Shown here piece by piece: positions 1 to 9,115 of a stretch of DNA of 64,000 bases. Made by a program: the position numbers and the translations under genes. The notes beneath the pieces were generated by a model that did no database searches, had not been told where the DNA came from, and saw only the letters and a program-made list of their open reading frames with translations. How positions within the stretch are numbered: the first letter of the stretch is position 1; each line of letters begins with the position of its first letter. The DNA comes from CBDCWO01 sp965223405 (GTDB taxonomy: Bacteria; Bacteroidota; Bacteroidia; Chitinophagales; Saprospiraceae), in the NCBI GenBank assembly GCA_965223405.1, contig CBDCWO010000006.1, positions 806,001 through 870,000 of the forward strand. Reading direction: 5' to 3'.

Positions 1-2613
1 GTAATTTTCCAGTGTGACTTCATCAACAATGAGTTTCCCGTTAAGCCAAACACTAACTTTGTCATCGATCATCCTGATTTTGAAGTGATTCCAGTCTCCC
101 ACCGGATTGTCAGCAACCCTCAAGGGAGTACTCCTCCCAATTTTATTATTGTAGAGTCCACCTGATCCGACTTTGGAGTTTACTCTGGAAGTATCCCATA
201 TTTGAATCTGGGGAGTACCTCTCAAATATATTCCGCTATCCCCATCTTTGGTAATTTTCCAGTCCAATAGTAATTCGAAATCCCGGTATTCCTTCTCGGT
301 CAGCAAGTTTTGACCGTGGCCGGAGAAGACTATGCTGCCGTCCTTCACAGACCAGTTTTTCCGCATCTTAATATCCGCCAACTTTTGTTTCATACTTAAG
401 GTATCCGGATGCATGGTATCCCTGGAGATTGGATTACCCACCAGCCCTTTCCATCCGGAAAGATCTTTGCCATTGAAGAGAGAAACAAAATCATTTTTTT
501 GATAAGACTGCTGCAATTCCACAACTCGCCGGAATAACTCATCTTCTCCTGCAGATTTTAACACTACTTCAGAACGGGCAAGTACGTGGCGCAGGTTCCT
601 ACAAGAAATAGGGTAAATTAATTGGTCTTTGCCGGGATCTGCTATTTTTGCTACCGCTATCGCAGCATCAGTTTGTAGTTCCTCTTCATTCATCCATTTA
701 TCCAGAATGAGTATTGCTGTTAAATCACCTCTTAAAGAGGCCCATTGTTGAATTATGAGTAACTTTTGATCAGTCGAATTGGCTAGATTCATTAGTTTTT
801 CCAGCTTCAATCGGCGTTGTTGATTATTCCAATTGGAATACCTTAAATACCTCAAACATTGATTAATTCCTTCACCTTTAAATTCAGGATATTTCGACAT
901 GATTTTGCAGAGGCCATCGACAGCCCAACCATCTGGCCATTTTGACAAGATATGAAATGCTGAGTCGACCTCTTGCCGGCCTTTGGACAGGGCAATATGT
1001 GCGAGTGAATTGGCCGCATGTATACCCCCTAGTTTTGACAATAACTCATAGATAGAGACCCAATTATCGCGTTCTACAGCACCTAGAATAGCATTTACGG
1101 AAGACTTATGCTTCGTGTAATATCGAGCTAACCAGGCTTGTCGAAAACGATCTCTTTCCGGGTTTCCTTTACCCAGCTGGGCTAAAACCTGATCTTTATA
1201 AATTGGATCCAAGGTTTCCAACCATGCTTTCCAGGCAGAATGTTCAAGTTTTGGATCTCCTTGGTCCAAGATCTTCTTGATCCTTTTATGCAGACCGAAC
1301 ATCTTATGACTCCCGGCAAGATTTAATAACATTACCTGATTTTCAACCGGATACTCATTAAAAGAATCCCATAATTTATGTAGGGAGGATTCATCCATTT
1401 TGCGCCTTAAGTAGTTATTCAAGTTGAGCTGCATTAAAGGACTATTTTGAGATCGCAATAAGTGGCTCATACCTTCCAAAGCGCCAAAATCATCCAGTTC
1501 TCCAGCCGCTTCCAAAGCCGCAATAGCCGGTAAAGGTTGGGGACTATATAAATATTTTTTGATAACCGGCCCGGCCAATGGATCTCTTCTACGGCCCAAC
1601 ATTTTAATAATCTGAACTTTTGATTCCTGCGTTGCTTCTGGTAAAAGTTCGATCCAGGCTCTGGTTACATTCTTTCCCGGCCACTTTCCTCCCAACCGAA
1701 TTGCGTGAGCGGCTAATTCCTGGGGACCGGATTTCACCATTTTCTTAAAAGTCGGAAAGGCATCCGCTTCCAAATGTTTGGATATCACCGTCAGGGTTGC
1801 CTTTTTCTGATGCACTGGTCCCGGCTTTTTCAAGATATATTTTGCAACCTTATTTGCTGGTTGAATATGTCCTTTTTTATACAGATTATCCAGAAAAGCC
1901 ACTTGATCCTGAATCGGGTAATGCGATTTCACCTGTTTCCAATCTAAAGGATTACCGTGACTCGCCAAATAGGATTCAGCCATTTTTCGAATTGCTGATT
2001 CCGGATGGGATCTCATATCTTCCATCATCGATTTGACCTCTTTTGAGGTGCTATAGCTAATACATTTGATGGCTTCAATCTGACAGGGAATCCCGCTATT
2101 TATATTGGTGAGCAATACCTCTTGATAATTGTGGGAAGGCAAATAGGAATACAACCGGATTACCGCTTGGCAATAATCCGGGTCTTGTAACAAGGGGGAA
2201 AGTGCATGAACTGATTGAGCTGTCGCTACCGGAATCAATGTTTGTAACAGGAAAAGTTTGACTGATTTGTTGTCCAGCAGATCAATAGCATGAAGCAAAC
2301 TTCTTTCGATCCATTGATCCTTTTGATCTTTTGATGCTGCCCTCACCAAACTGGCCAACAACATTCGTTCGCGATGATCATCTTGTTCAGACACGTCCTT
2401 TAACCTGGAACATATTTCCCGAACACCTTCTTCACCTAAGGTTGTCAATTCTTTAACTACACTTTGCAATTCAGGATGATTACCAGCAGGGACACGTTTT
2501 ACCAATTGATCAATATGATATTCCACAGGCCAGGCGTATTGGCTAAATAAGGTAAAAGTTCCGCAGACAAATACCTGCAAAAAGAAAAATCTATTATACT
2601 TTCGGTTAATCAT
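1..2613 (-). CDS. HEAT-repeat protein with C-terminal DUF1080 (3-keto-disaccharide hydrolase-type) domain, 3' end missing
   Basis: Translating the minus strand from the ATG at 2613 gives an open frame of about 871 codons that leaves the window at base 1, so the C-terminus is missing. The start encodes a hydrophobic N-terminus (MINRKYNRFFFLQVF) that looks like a signal peptide. Residues about 40-690 are a long array of helical HEAT-like repeats. From about residue 700 a DUF1080 domain begins (FVSLFNGKDLSGWKG), with the later family motifs DGDSGIYLRG and GDWNHFKIR...VWLNGKLI near the left edge. DUF1080 proteins are lectin-like beta-sandwiches. Characterised members cleave or hydrate 3-keto-glycosides; others are called laminarinase-like or carbohydrate-binding. 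The gene starts 22 bases after the Gfo/Idh/MocA gene on the same strand, so the two probably form an operon. The family call is firm; the substrate is unknown. Confidence 0.85.
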   Translation of the reverse strand, partial: MINRKYNRFFFLQVFVCGTFTLFSQYAWPVEYHIDQLVKRVPAGNHPELQSVVKELTTLGEEGVREICSRLKDVSEQDDHRERMLLASLVRAASKDQKDQWIERSLLHAIDLLDNKSVKLFLLQTLIPVATAQSVHALSPLLQDPDYCQAVIRLYSYLPSHNYQEVLLTNINSGIPCQIEAIKCISYSTSKEVKSMMEDMRSHPESAIRKMAESYLASHGNPLDWKQVKSHYPIQDQVAFLDNLYKKGHIQPANKVAKYILKKPGPVHQKKATLTVISKHLEADAFPTFKKMVKSGPQELAAHAIRLGGKWPGKNVTRAWIELLPEATQESKVQIIKMLGRRRDPLAGPVIKKYLYSPQPLPAIAALEAAGELDDFGALEGMSHLLRSQNSPLMQLNLNNYLRRKMDESSLHKLWDSFNEYPVENQVMLLNLAGSHKMFGLHKRIKKILDQGDPKLEHSAWKAWLETLDPIYKDQVLAQLGKGNPERDRFRQAWLARYYTKHKSSVNAILGAVERDNWVSIYELLSKLGGIHAANSLAHIALSKGRQEVDSAFHILSKWPDGWAVDGLCKIMSKYPEFKGEGINQCLRYLRYSNWNNQQRRLKLEKLMNLANSTDQKLLIIQQWASLRGDLTAILILDKWMNEEELQTDAAIAVAKIADPGKDQLIYPISCRNLRHVLARSEVVLKSAGEDELFRRVVELQQSYQKNDFVSLFNGKDLSGWKGLVGNPISRDTMHPDTLSMKQKLADIKMRKNWSVKDGSIVFSGHGQNLLTEKEYRDFELLLDWKITKDGDSGIYLRGTPQIQIWDTSRVNSKVGSGGLYNNKIGRSTPLRVADNPVGDWNHFKIRMIDDKVSVWLNGKLIVDEVTLENY

Positions 2614-2635
2614 TTTCTTGACAACTATTTAAATC

Positions 2636-3901
2636 TTAATAATCAGTAATGCTCCATCCCCCACGCATTGCCTGCTGAATTAGTGCATTGGCACCGGGGT
2701 CAAAAGGAAATCGTTGAGTTTGTGGATTAAAAACCAGATTTCGCCCTAATTGCAAGGCAATTTTTCCCAAATTGACCAACGTACAGGATCGGTGACCATT
2801 AAGTTCATTCAACGCAAATTTATTTCGTGATTTTACAGTTTCCGTAAATGAAGTCACTTGCCGGGATGAATCGGGCAAAGATGAAATGATATCCGGTAAA
2901 TTAGGGATATTAGATACCAATCCGGGATATAGCTTACCTGAAGGTCCTTCGATAAAAGCGGCCTGTTTGTCGTAGTTAGCCCCATCGAGCACTATTTTAC
3001 AGCCATCTGCATAAGTATATTCAATTCTGCGCCACGAACCTACGGCTTCATGATGTTGTTGAGGTGCATCAACTTCTATGTATACCGGGCTGATGTGATC
3101 TTTCTCTAATAAATATTGGGCAGGATCCATATAATGCTGCCCCATATCCCCTAAGCCTCCGCCGTCATAGTCCCAGTATCCCCTAAACGATCCATGCACA
3201 CGATGGGGATGATATGGCTTATACGGCGCCGGGCCCAACCAAAAGTCATAGTCCAGATGAGCAGGAATTTCCTGAGGGACAAGATGTAGTTTGCCGCTAT
3301 GATGAAACTTCCAGTTAAATCCGGTAGTCGCATTAAGTGTTATCTTCAGAGGCCAACCAAAGATCCGGTTTTCTACCAACTTTTTAATTGGAGTCACCGG
3401 AGTTCTCATTCCATAAAAATTTGAAGCAAATCGAAACCAAGTATTAATCCGGAACATGGTGCCGTATTTCTCCATCGCTTTGACAACCGCTTCTCCTTCG
3501 CCTATGGTTCTGGTCATCGGTTTTTCACACCAGACATCTTTACCTGCCTTGGCCGCTGCTATTGACATCAGGCCGTGCCAATGCGGCGGAGTGGCAATGT
3601 GCACAATATCTACATCGCCATTTAACAACAACTCCCTGTAGTCCGTATACGATTTTACTTCTTGGTCACAGATTTGCTTCATGCGTTGTAAGTGGTTCGA
3701 ATCCACATCACAAATAGCAATCAGACGTGTACCTTCATAACCTTTATGCCCCCTACCCATTCCTCCAACTCCTATTATCCCTTTGGTCAGTTCATCACTG
3801 GGGGCCACATATCCTTTTCCCAAGACGCGACGCGGAATAATGGTGAATAATCCAATTACTCCCAAACCTGACTGGGTTATAAATTTCCTACGAGAAGACA
3901 T
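2636..3901 (-). CDS. Tat-exported Gfo/Idh/MocA family oxidoreductase
   Basis: This 421-residue protein begins with a twin-arginine signal (SRRKFI followed by a hydrophobic stretch), so it is probably folded with its cofactor and exported to the periplasm. The Rossmann dinucleotide-binding motif GVGGMGRG is at about residues 44-51, the family EKP motif (catalytic Lys about 127) follows, and a GDMGQHYMDP segment supplies the conserved active-site His region. Family members oxidise or reduce sugar hydroxyls with NAD(P). Several Tat-borne Bacteroidota members act at C3 of glycosides, and their genes sit beside DUF1080 genes, as here. It lies 22 bases upstream of the HEAT-DUF1080 gene and is divergent from the GH92 gene. 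The exact substrate is not visible. The family assignment is strong. Confidence 0.9.
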   Translation of the reverse strand: MSSRRKFITQSGLGVIGLFTIIPRRVLGKGYVAPSDELTKGIIGVGGMGRGHKGYEGTRLIAICDVDSNHLQRMKQICDQEVKSYTDYRELLLNGDVDIVHIATPPHWHGLMSIAAAKAGKDVWCEKPMTRTIGEGEAVVKAMEKYGTMFRINTWFRFASNFYGMRTPVTPIKKLVENRIFGWPLKITLNATTGFNWKFHHSGKLHLVPQEIPAHLDYDFWLGPAPYKPYHPHRVHGSFRGYWDYDGGGLGDMGQHYMDPAQYLLEKDHISPVYIEVDAPQQHHEAVGSWRRIEYTYADGCKIVLDGANYDKQAAFIEGPSGKLYPGLVSNIPNLPDIISSLPDSSRQVTSFTETVKSRNKFALNELNGHRSCTLVNLGKIALQLGRNLVFNPQTQRFPFDPGANALIQQAMRGGWSITDY

Positions 3902-4015
3902 GTAATAATACTTTTGCTGAAAAGGTAAACAAAAATAATCAATAGGTACACCTGATAACCTAATAAATAGATAACCAAATAAGAAGTTTTCACATTACAA
4001 TAAAATGAATTAACT

Positions 4016-6274
4016 ATGTCTAGATTTTGCAGCAAAAAAAAATTCATGAACGAGACAAAACCAAGTGAATTGAGAAATAAGTGGCAATTCTTGCTATTAC
4101 AACTTTTTGTGGGAATGTGTCTGGTATACTTCTCCGCCTGTAGCGAATCACTTCCCGAGATTGAAAATAGAAAGTCACTATGCTCTTATGTCAATCCTTT
4201 TGTCGGTACGGATGGCCCGGGTAATACCTATCCCGGTGCACAAGTACCCTTTGGAATGGTGCAACTTAGTCCGGATAATGGCAAAAACGGTTGGGATTGG
4301 ATTGCGGGCTATTATTACCCGGATTCGACCATAGCCGGATTCAGTCATACTCATTTAAGCGGCACAGGAGCCGGAGACCTATACGACATTTCATTTTTAC
4401 CCGTATCCGGAAAGCTTAAGGAGGCCAGGTTGGATTCTATTGCGACACAACCGACCGTATATTCATTGTTTAGCCATGAGGAGGAGACCGCTTCACCAGG
4501 ATTTTACCAGGTGTATCTCAGAGATTATGGCATTACTGTTTCCTTAACCGCAACCACCCGCACCGGATTGCAGCGCTATGAATACGATCATAAAGAGGCT
4601 AAGGTCAGGCTCCACTTGGGCTATACCCGTAACTGGGACCGGACTACCGATGCGATGCTGGAAGTCATCAATGACTCTACCGTTATTGGATATCGAAAGT
4701 CTTCCGGATGGGCCCGGGACCAACGAGTGTTTTTTGTTAGCATCTTTTCAACACCTATAGAGGCTTCCAGTATCAGTGATGGAAAGATCTATATCGATGG
4801 TCAATTGGGATCCGGATTGGATCTTTTGGGTGAATTTGACTTTGGAAATGTATCCGAAGTTATGGTGAAGACAGGGCTTAGTTCAGTAAGTATAGCGAAT
4901 GCTTTGGAAAATCTTCGTACCGAACAAACAGGATTTGATTTCTCAAAAGTACAACGAGAGGCTGAGAACGAGTGGGAAAATGAATTCAGCAAAGTGAAAA
5001 TTAAGGCCTCACCTACCACCATGGTCAACTTTTATACTGCCATGTATCGAAGTCTGTTGGCACCTACCATTTTCTCCGACGTCAATGGCCAATACAAAGG
5101 TGCTGATGGTCAAGTTCATAGAGTGGTCAATCGCAATCGGTACACTACTTTTTCCCTGTGGGATACTTTTAGAGCTTTGCACCCTTGGCTTACCCTTACT
5201 CAGTATGCACGAGTTTCGGAAATGGTCCATTCGATGCTTGACTTTTATAAAGAGTATGGGCAACTACCAGTCTGGAATATGTTAGGCAACGAAACCGATA
5301 TGATGTTAGGGTATCATTCGGTTTCCGTTATTGCTGAAGCCATGGTCAAAGGCATTTCCGGATTTGATTATGAGGAGGCCTTTACCGCAATGAAAAAAAG
5401 TGCCATGCAGGATAAATTTGGAATTAAGGAATATCAGGAAAAAGGATATGTTCCTCATGAAAATAATTCTTGGAATGTTTCACTAACCATGGAATACGCC
5501 TATGATGATTGGTGTATTGCACAGGCCGCAGAAATCCTAAATAAAACCGATGACTATCAGTATTTTCTCAATAGATCCAAAAGTTACCAAAATCATTTTG
5601 ATCCCAATACCGGATTTATGCGTGCTAAAGGAGGCCAAGGGACTTTTAAAATTCCCTTTGATCCACTCGCCTATCATCCGGAAGATTATGCCGAGGCTAA
5701 TGCCTGGCAATACAATTGGTTTGTTCCTCATGACGTATCCGATCTAATTGCTTTGCACGGAGGGCCTGTACCTTTTGCTCGTAAGCTGGACTCTTTATTT
5801 ACGATTGAACAAAGGCCAGGCCAACTACCGGCTTGGATCTCTGGTTATATCGGCCAATATGTCCATGGAAACGAACCTGCACACCATGTCCCATATCTTT
5901 ATCAATACATAAATCAACCGGGCAAAACAGAACGTCTGGTAAGAGAAATTATGGATAAAATGTACACTAACTTGCCGGATGGACTATGTGGAAATGAAGA
6001 CTGTGGTCAAATGTCAGCCTGGTACTTGTTTAGTGCATTAGGATTTTATCCGGTCAACCCAGCTGAAGGAAAGTATGTCTTTGGGAGTCCAGTGGTGGAT
6101 GAAGCAAAAATGGCATTACCCAATGGTAAGCAATTCATAATCAAAGCACTAAATAATAGTAATTCAAATATAAATGTAAAATCTACATCATTGAATGGAG
6201 AAAAAATAAACCGCTATTATATTACTCATGATGAAATCATGCAAGGTGGAGAATTGGTGTTTGAGATGGAATAA
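4016..6274 (+). CDS. GH92 family alpha-mannosidase lipoprotein
   Basis: A 752-residue glycoside hydrolase family 92 protein (calcium-dependent exo-alpha-mannosidase, commonly alpha-1,2). The N-terminus has a positively charged stretch, a hydrophobic segment and a lipobox ending FSAC, predicting an outer-membrane or periplasmic lipoprotein. The N-terminal beta-sandwich starts with YVNPFVGTDGPGNTYPGAQVP, diagnostic for GH92. The catalytic (alpha/alpha)6 barrel carries TMEYAYDDW (about residue 491), GNEPAHH (about 619) and GNEDCGQMSAWY (about 659), which hold the predicted acid and base residues. An ATG at 4046 (MNETK) is an alternative start. It is divergent from the Gfo/Idh-DUF1080 pair across a 114-base promoter region, and ends 2 bases from the convergent MOSC gene. 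It probably trims host or algal mannan or N-glycan. Confidence 0.93.
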   Translation: MSRFCSKKKFMNETKPSELRNKWQFLLLQLFVGMCLVYFSACSESLPEIENRKSLCSYVNPFVGTDGPGNTYPGAQVPFGMVQLSPDNGKNGWDWIAGYYYPDSTIAGFSHTHLSGTGAGDLYDISFLPVSGKLKEARLDSIATQPTVYSLFSHEEETASPGFYQVYLRDYGITVSLTATTRTGLQRYEYDHKEAKVRLHLGYTRNWDRTTDAMLEVINDSTVIGYRKSSGWARDQRVFFVSIFSTPIEASSISDGKIYIDGQLGSGLDLLGEFDFGNVSEVMVKTGLSSVSIANALENLRTEQTGFDFSKVQREAENEWENEFSKVKIKASPTTMVNFYTAMYRSLLAPTIFSDVNGQYKGADGQVHRVVNRNRYTTFSLWDTFRALHPWLTLTQYARVSEMVHSMLDFYKEYGQLPVWNMLGNETDMMLGYHSVSVIAEAMVKGISGFDYEEAFTAMKKSAMQDKFGIKEYQEKGYVPHENNSWNVSLTMEYAYDDWCIAQAAEILNKTDDYQYFLNRSKSYQNHFDPNTGFMRAKGGQGTFKIPFDPLAYHPEDYAEANAWQYNWFVPHDVSDLIALHGGPVPFARKLDSLFTIEQRPGQLPAWISGYIGQYVHGNEPAHHVPYLYQYINQPGKTERLVREIMDKMYTNLPDGLCGNEDCGQMSAWYLFSALGFYPVNPAEGKYVFGSPVVDEAKMALPNGKQFIIKALNNSNSNINVKSTSLNGEKINRYYITHDEIMQGGELVFEME

Positions 6275-6276
6275 GT

Positions 6277-6753
6277 TTATGCGTCATTGGCAACTTTTAC
6301 CAGATCTCCAATGCCTATTTTACCATTTTTTAAAATACGGCAGGTAATTCCTCCGTGTCCCCGCATCGCATTATATCCACCTGGTCCTAAGTTTTCTTCC
6401 ATTCTTGAACATGGGTGGCAGGGGCCGGTCACTTCCGCCACAACCGAGTCTCCAATCCGGATTGTACGGCTAATTAACGAGTGAAGGTTTATTCCCTCGA
6501 TCACCAAATTTCGTCTTAAAAGCGTTGGTGAAATTTCTTTTTTTAATATAGAAGATACCGTTTCTATGTGTTCTTTTTGGATACAGGTCAAATGTCTTTT
6601 CCCGTTAGTTCCGTGGTAATGATCTCCGATGACACCTTGGTTAGTATCCACCATGATCTCGGAAACCACCTGTACATCAGCTTTTTTGGCAGGTCGATAG
6701 CTAATCCATGTCACTCTACCGACTTGGGGTATCCGATCAAGCATTTCTTTCAT
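6277..6753 (-). CDS. MOSC domain-containing protein
   Basis: This is a 158-residue stand-alone MOSC domain, related to the C-terminal sulfur-carrier domain of molybdenum cofactor sulfurase. It shows the motif run LRRNLVIEG, then VAEVTGPCHPCSRME with the expected cysteine, then GGYNAMRGHGGITCRIL and a short tail. Stand-alone MOSC proteins (YiiM-like) handle sulfur transfer or reduce N-hydroxylated substrates in the cytoplasm using Moco. No other molybdenum genes are seen in the window. The gene is convergent with GH92, with only two bases between the stop codons. Confidence 0.85.
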   Translation of the reverse strand: MKEMLDRIPQVGRVTWISYRPAKKADVQVVSEIMVDTNQGVIGDHYHGTNGKRHLTCIQKEHIETVSSILKKEISPTLLRRNLVIEGINLHSLISRTIRIGDSVVAEVTGPCHPCSRMEENLGPGGYNAMRGHGGITCRILKNGKIGIGDLVKVANDA

Positions 6754-6782
6754 TCCAGAAGAATTTAATCTTTATTACTGTT

Positions 6783-6804
6783 CCTTTGACAAACTTATAA
6801 ATAT
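6783..6804 (+). repeat. Left copy of a 22-bp direct repeat flanking the tlpA-like segment
   Basis: These 22 bases match 8601-8622 in the same orientation with one difference (T against G at position 16). The copy lies just outside the ISL3 transposase remnant, and the pair brackets 1.8 kb containing that remnant and the thioredoxin-like lipoprotein gene. It could mark a past insertion or recombination event, or be a conserved promoter-like sequence. Confidence 0.6.
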
Positions 6805-6807
6805 GGT

Positions 6808-6969
6808 TCATCCGCATAATACATACTTTTTTTGATGGATTGCATAAATTTTGAGTTTAAAGAACTCTTTGTCTCTATAGCCATAAGCTTGTCTTTTGAG
6901 CACTTTTATTTTGTTATTAAGACCTTCCAATGGACCTGTTGAAATGGGATAATGTTTGTATATCCGAAA
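6808..6969 (-). pseudogene. ISL3 family transposase, C-terminal remnant
   Basis: Translation of the minus strand gives an open stretch of 53 codons between a TAG (6970-6972) and a TGA (6808-6810). It contains YPISTGPLEGLNNKIK and then LKRQAYGYRDKEFFKLKIY. This is the characteristic end of ISL3 family DDE transposases, including the conserved Glu region of the catalytic triad and the NNKIK...RQAYGYR helix. No start codon or N-terminal part remains, because the neighbouring lipoprotein gene ends at 6988. It is therefore a decayed relic rather than a functional element. Confidence 0.85.
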
Positions 6970-6987
6970 CTACATCAAGCCGATTTA

Positions 6988-8511
6988 TCAAAGCAAGGAT
7001 TCAAGGAGAGATTGAAGATTTGGGCTTGAGGGATTGGGAGCGTTCTTTTCTATAATTTTGCTGTTACGGTCAATAATAAAATATCTGGGAATTCCCTCCA
7101 ACTGCAATTCCTTTAATAGACCAGAGTTTTTAGAAATGATAATAAAGTTATTAAACTTTTCCATACTATGAGAGTTAATAGCATTTTTCCAGTTTGCTCT
7201 ATTTTTATCCACAGAGAGGAAAATAAATGATAGATCTCTTTTCTCATTATGATTAATAAATTCTATCGAGTGCGGTATTTCGGCTCTACAGGGAGCGCAC
7301 CAACTTGCCCACAGTTCTACATAAAGTATTTGCCCCTTGTATTGACTTATAATTTCAGACCAAAGGAAAGGTTCTCCATTAATATTCTCAATAAACGTTT
7401 CTTCCGAATTGTTTTCTAAACCATCCGGATCAAAAATGTAATTTTCATTAAGATAATTTACATAAGTCGTATCACTTATAATCTTTTTAAATTTAGCATA
7501 GTATTTATCAAAATCCTGAGTAGTTAGTTCTTCTCGAATCATTCTAATACACCAAAACAAAAGGAAAGTTTTACTCTCAGCAATTGAGGTATCTTTTGCA
7601 ATATTGTCAAAAATAAATCTATAATCATGAGGTCTGGAGTGTCGGCCCATTTTTACACGTTTACCACCACCTAGCTTTTTAATTACATGAGATGTGAGAA
7701 AAGACTGATATGGCTCAAACGGGATTAGATCCACAAGATTTAAATTGTTGTCAACCTGGATATTTGTTGTTTTAAAAAAATGATTGACATAATCGATTTC
7801 AGATATTTTTGCCAGGTTATAGAGTAGTCGGTTCTTATGCATTGCATAAATATCATCACTTATCAGCCCTTTATTCCGAATAGAATCCAATAATTTGTTT
7901 TTCTGCAAGTACAATTGGTGTTCATTTTCCGAGAATTTTTTATACCCTAGTGGGTCATTTCGAGTTAAGAACAGTTCAAAAATAAACCGATCAAACTTAC
8001 CGCATATTGAATCATTTACGAAATGTGCTCTCTCAAATTGCTGATAATTGGAGTCATAGGGTCTTGAAACTCTATCTGATATTAAAGTTCCTCCAATAGT
8101 ATTGTTTTTATCAAATGTAAATATGATGGTATCGCCTCTGTAAAATATAAAATGTGAATCTGGTATACCGTCAGCATCATTGATATGAATAAACATTTTT
8201 TTATCATCACAGGGAATTCTAATTGTATCCGGTAATTGATAAAATTTTGGTTTGTAAGAAATATAATCGAAGCCTGCAAAATACACTATTGAAAATGCAT
8301 TATATGCTTTAGTTGGCATTTTTTTGTAGCGGTTGGGTATTGGTTCGTTGTTAAATATTAGGGTTATGAAATTAACTTCGGTTTGATTTTTTTGGATATG
8401 TGAATGGTCGCGGTTTTGGTCCTTCTCACAACAATAAAAGGCTAAGACTAGAAATATACATAATCCTCTTAATCTTAGAAAATATTGTTTTGTATAAACA
8501 TGTTCGATCAT
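6988..8511 (-). CDS. TlpA/ResA-type thioredoxin-fold lipoprotein
   Basis: This is a protein of about 507 residues. The ATG at 8511 is preferred over an upstream in-frame TTG at 8520. The hydrophobic N-terminus (LRGLCIFLVLAFYCCEKD) ends in a Cys pair that fits a lipobox. The first 370 residues are a variable extracytoplasmic domain seen in Bacteroidota thiol-disulfide proteins. From about residue 375 a TlpA/AhpC-TSA domain follows, with the redox motif WCAPC at about 404-408 and a GIPRYFIIDRN segment carrying the cis-proline. It probably reduces or isomerises disulfides at the cell envelope. The gene is AT-rich compared with its neighbours and sits between direct-repeat copies beside an ISL3 relic, which suggests acquisition by transfer. 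Confidence 0.85.
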   Translation of the reverse strand: MIEHVYTKQYFLRLRGLCIFLVLAFYCCEKDQNRDHSHIQKNQTEVNFITLIFNNEPIPNRYKKMPTKAYNAFSIVYFAGFDYISYKPKFYQLPDTIRIPCDDKKMFIHINDADGIPDSHFIFYRGDTIIFTFDKNNTIGGTLISDRVSRPYDSNYQQFERAHFVNDSICGKFDRFIFELFLTRNDPLGYKKFSENEHQLYLQKNKLLDSIRNKGLISDDIYAMHKNRLLYNLAKISEIDYVNHFFKTTNIQVDNNLNLVDLIPFEPYQSFLTSHVIKKLGGGKRVKMGRHSRPHDYRFIFDNIAKDTSIAESKTFLLFWCIRMIREELTTQDFDKYYAKFKKIISDTTYVNYLNENYIFDPDGLENNSEETFIENINGEPFLWSEIISQYKGQILYVELWASWCAPCRAEIPHSIEFINHNEKRDLSFIFLSVDKNRANWKNAINSHSMEKFNNFIIISKNSGLLKELQLEGIPRYFIIDRNSKIIEKNAPNPSSPNLQSLLESLL

Positions 8512-8600
8512 GATGATCAATTACCATTAAAGGTATAATGTACTATTCAAAAAAAGAGGATGTATGAACAAAAAACTGTATTGTGGTCTAAATAAGTTAA

Positions 8601-8622
8601 CCTTTGACAAACTTAGAAATAT
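8601..8622 (+). repeat. Right copy of the 22-bp direct repeat
   Basis: This matches 6783-6804 in the same orientation at 21 of 22 positions. It lies in the 150-base region between the divergent thioredoxin-like gene and the emfourin-like/M4 pair, about 40 bases upstream of the start at 8664. It could therefore also overlap the promoter of that pair. Confidence 0.6.
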
Positions 8623-8663
8623 TTAAGAAAAAAATATATTTATTGTAAATTGATGCAAACTTA

Positions 8664-9113
8664 ATGACAACCATGAATAAGCTTATGTGGATGCTAACCC
8701 TTTGTAGTATTTTTTCTTTTACCTTCTGCAAATCAAGCAAATACACTCCTGCAGATTATCCGGACTCCCAGATCCGATTTGGAAATGGAGGAGGTTTTAC
8801 CGGGCAGGTAACCGAGACTTGCCTCTTAGACAATGGAACCTTATTCACCGGAACTGGGTTACAAACTAAGGTTTATGAAAAATCAGGGAGAATCAAGAAA
8901 ACCATCGCAGACCAACTTTTTCAAAATTTCCAGATCTTAAATCTGGGAGAAGTTGAATACCATCATCCGGGTAATATCTACCATTACATCGAGTTAAAGG
9001 AAGGTAATGGCTCTACTCACCGCATCACCTGGGGAGACGATAAGCATAAGGTACCTCAAAAGGTCAAACTATTTTACGACTTATTGAATCATCATATAAT
9101 TTCAAAACAATAG
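8664..9113 (+). CDS. Small lipoprotein resembling emfourin (M4 protease inhibitor)
   Basis: A 149-residue protein. A hydrophobic leader ending SFTFCKSS fits a lipoprotein signal; an ATG at 8673 is an alternative start. The mature part begins with the segment IRFGNGGGFTG, continues to a YHYIEL strand, and ends with a VPQKVKLFYDLL helix. This order (FxxxGGFxG, two beta strands, then a Pro-preceded helix) is what I recall for emfourin, the proteinaceous inhibitor of protealysin-like M4 peptidases. Only two bases separate it from the M4 protease gene, so the two are almost certainly co-transcribed. Similar small lipoproteins also occur in Bacteroidota without an M4 neighbour, so the inhibitor role is an inference. 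Confidence 0.6.
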   Translation: MTTMNKLMWMLTLCSIFSFTFCKSSKYTPADYPDSQIRFGNGGGFTGQVTETCLLDNGTLFTGTGLQTKVYEKSGRIKKTIADQLFQNFQILNLGEVEYHHPGNIYHYIELKEGNGSTHRITWGDDKHKVPQKVKLFYDLLNHHIISKQ

Positions 9114-9115
9114 AC

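Noticed and set aside
3685..3710. GGTTCGAATCC string resembling a tRNA T-arm
   Set aside because: It lies inside the Gfo/Idh coding sequence, and no acceptor stem, anticodon arm or CCA is found around it.
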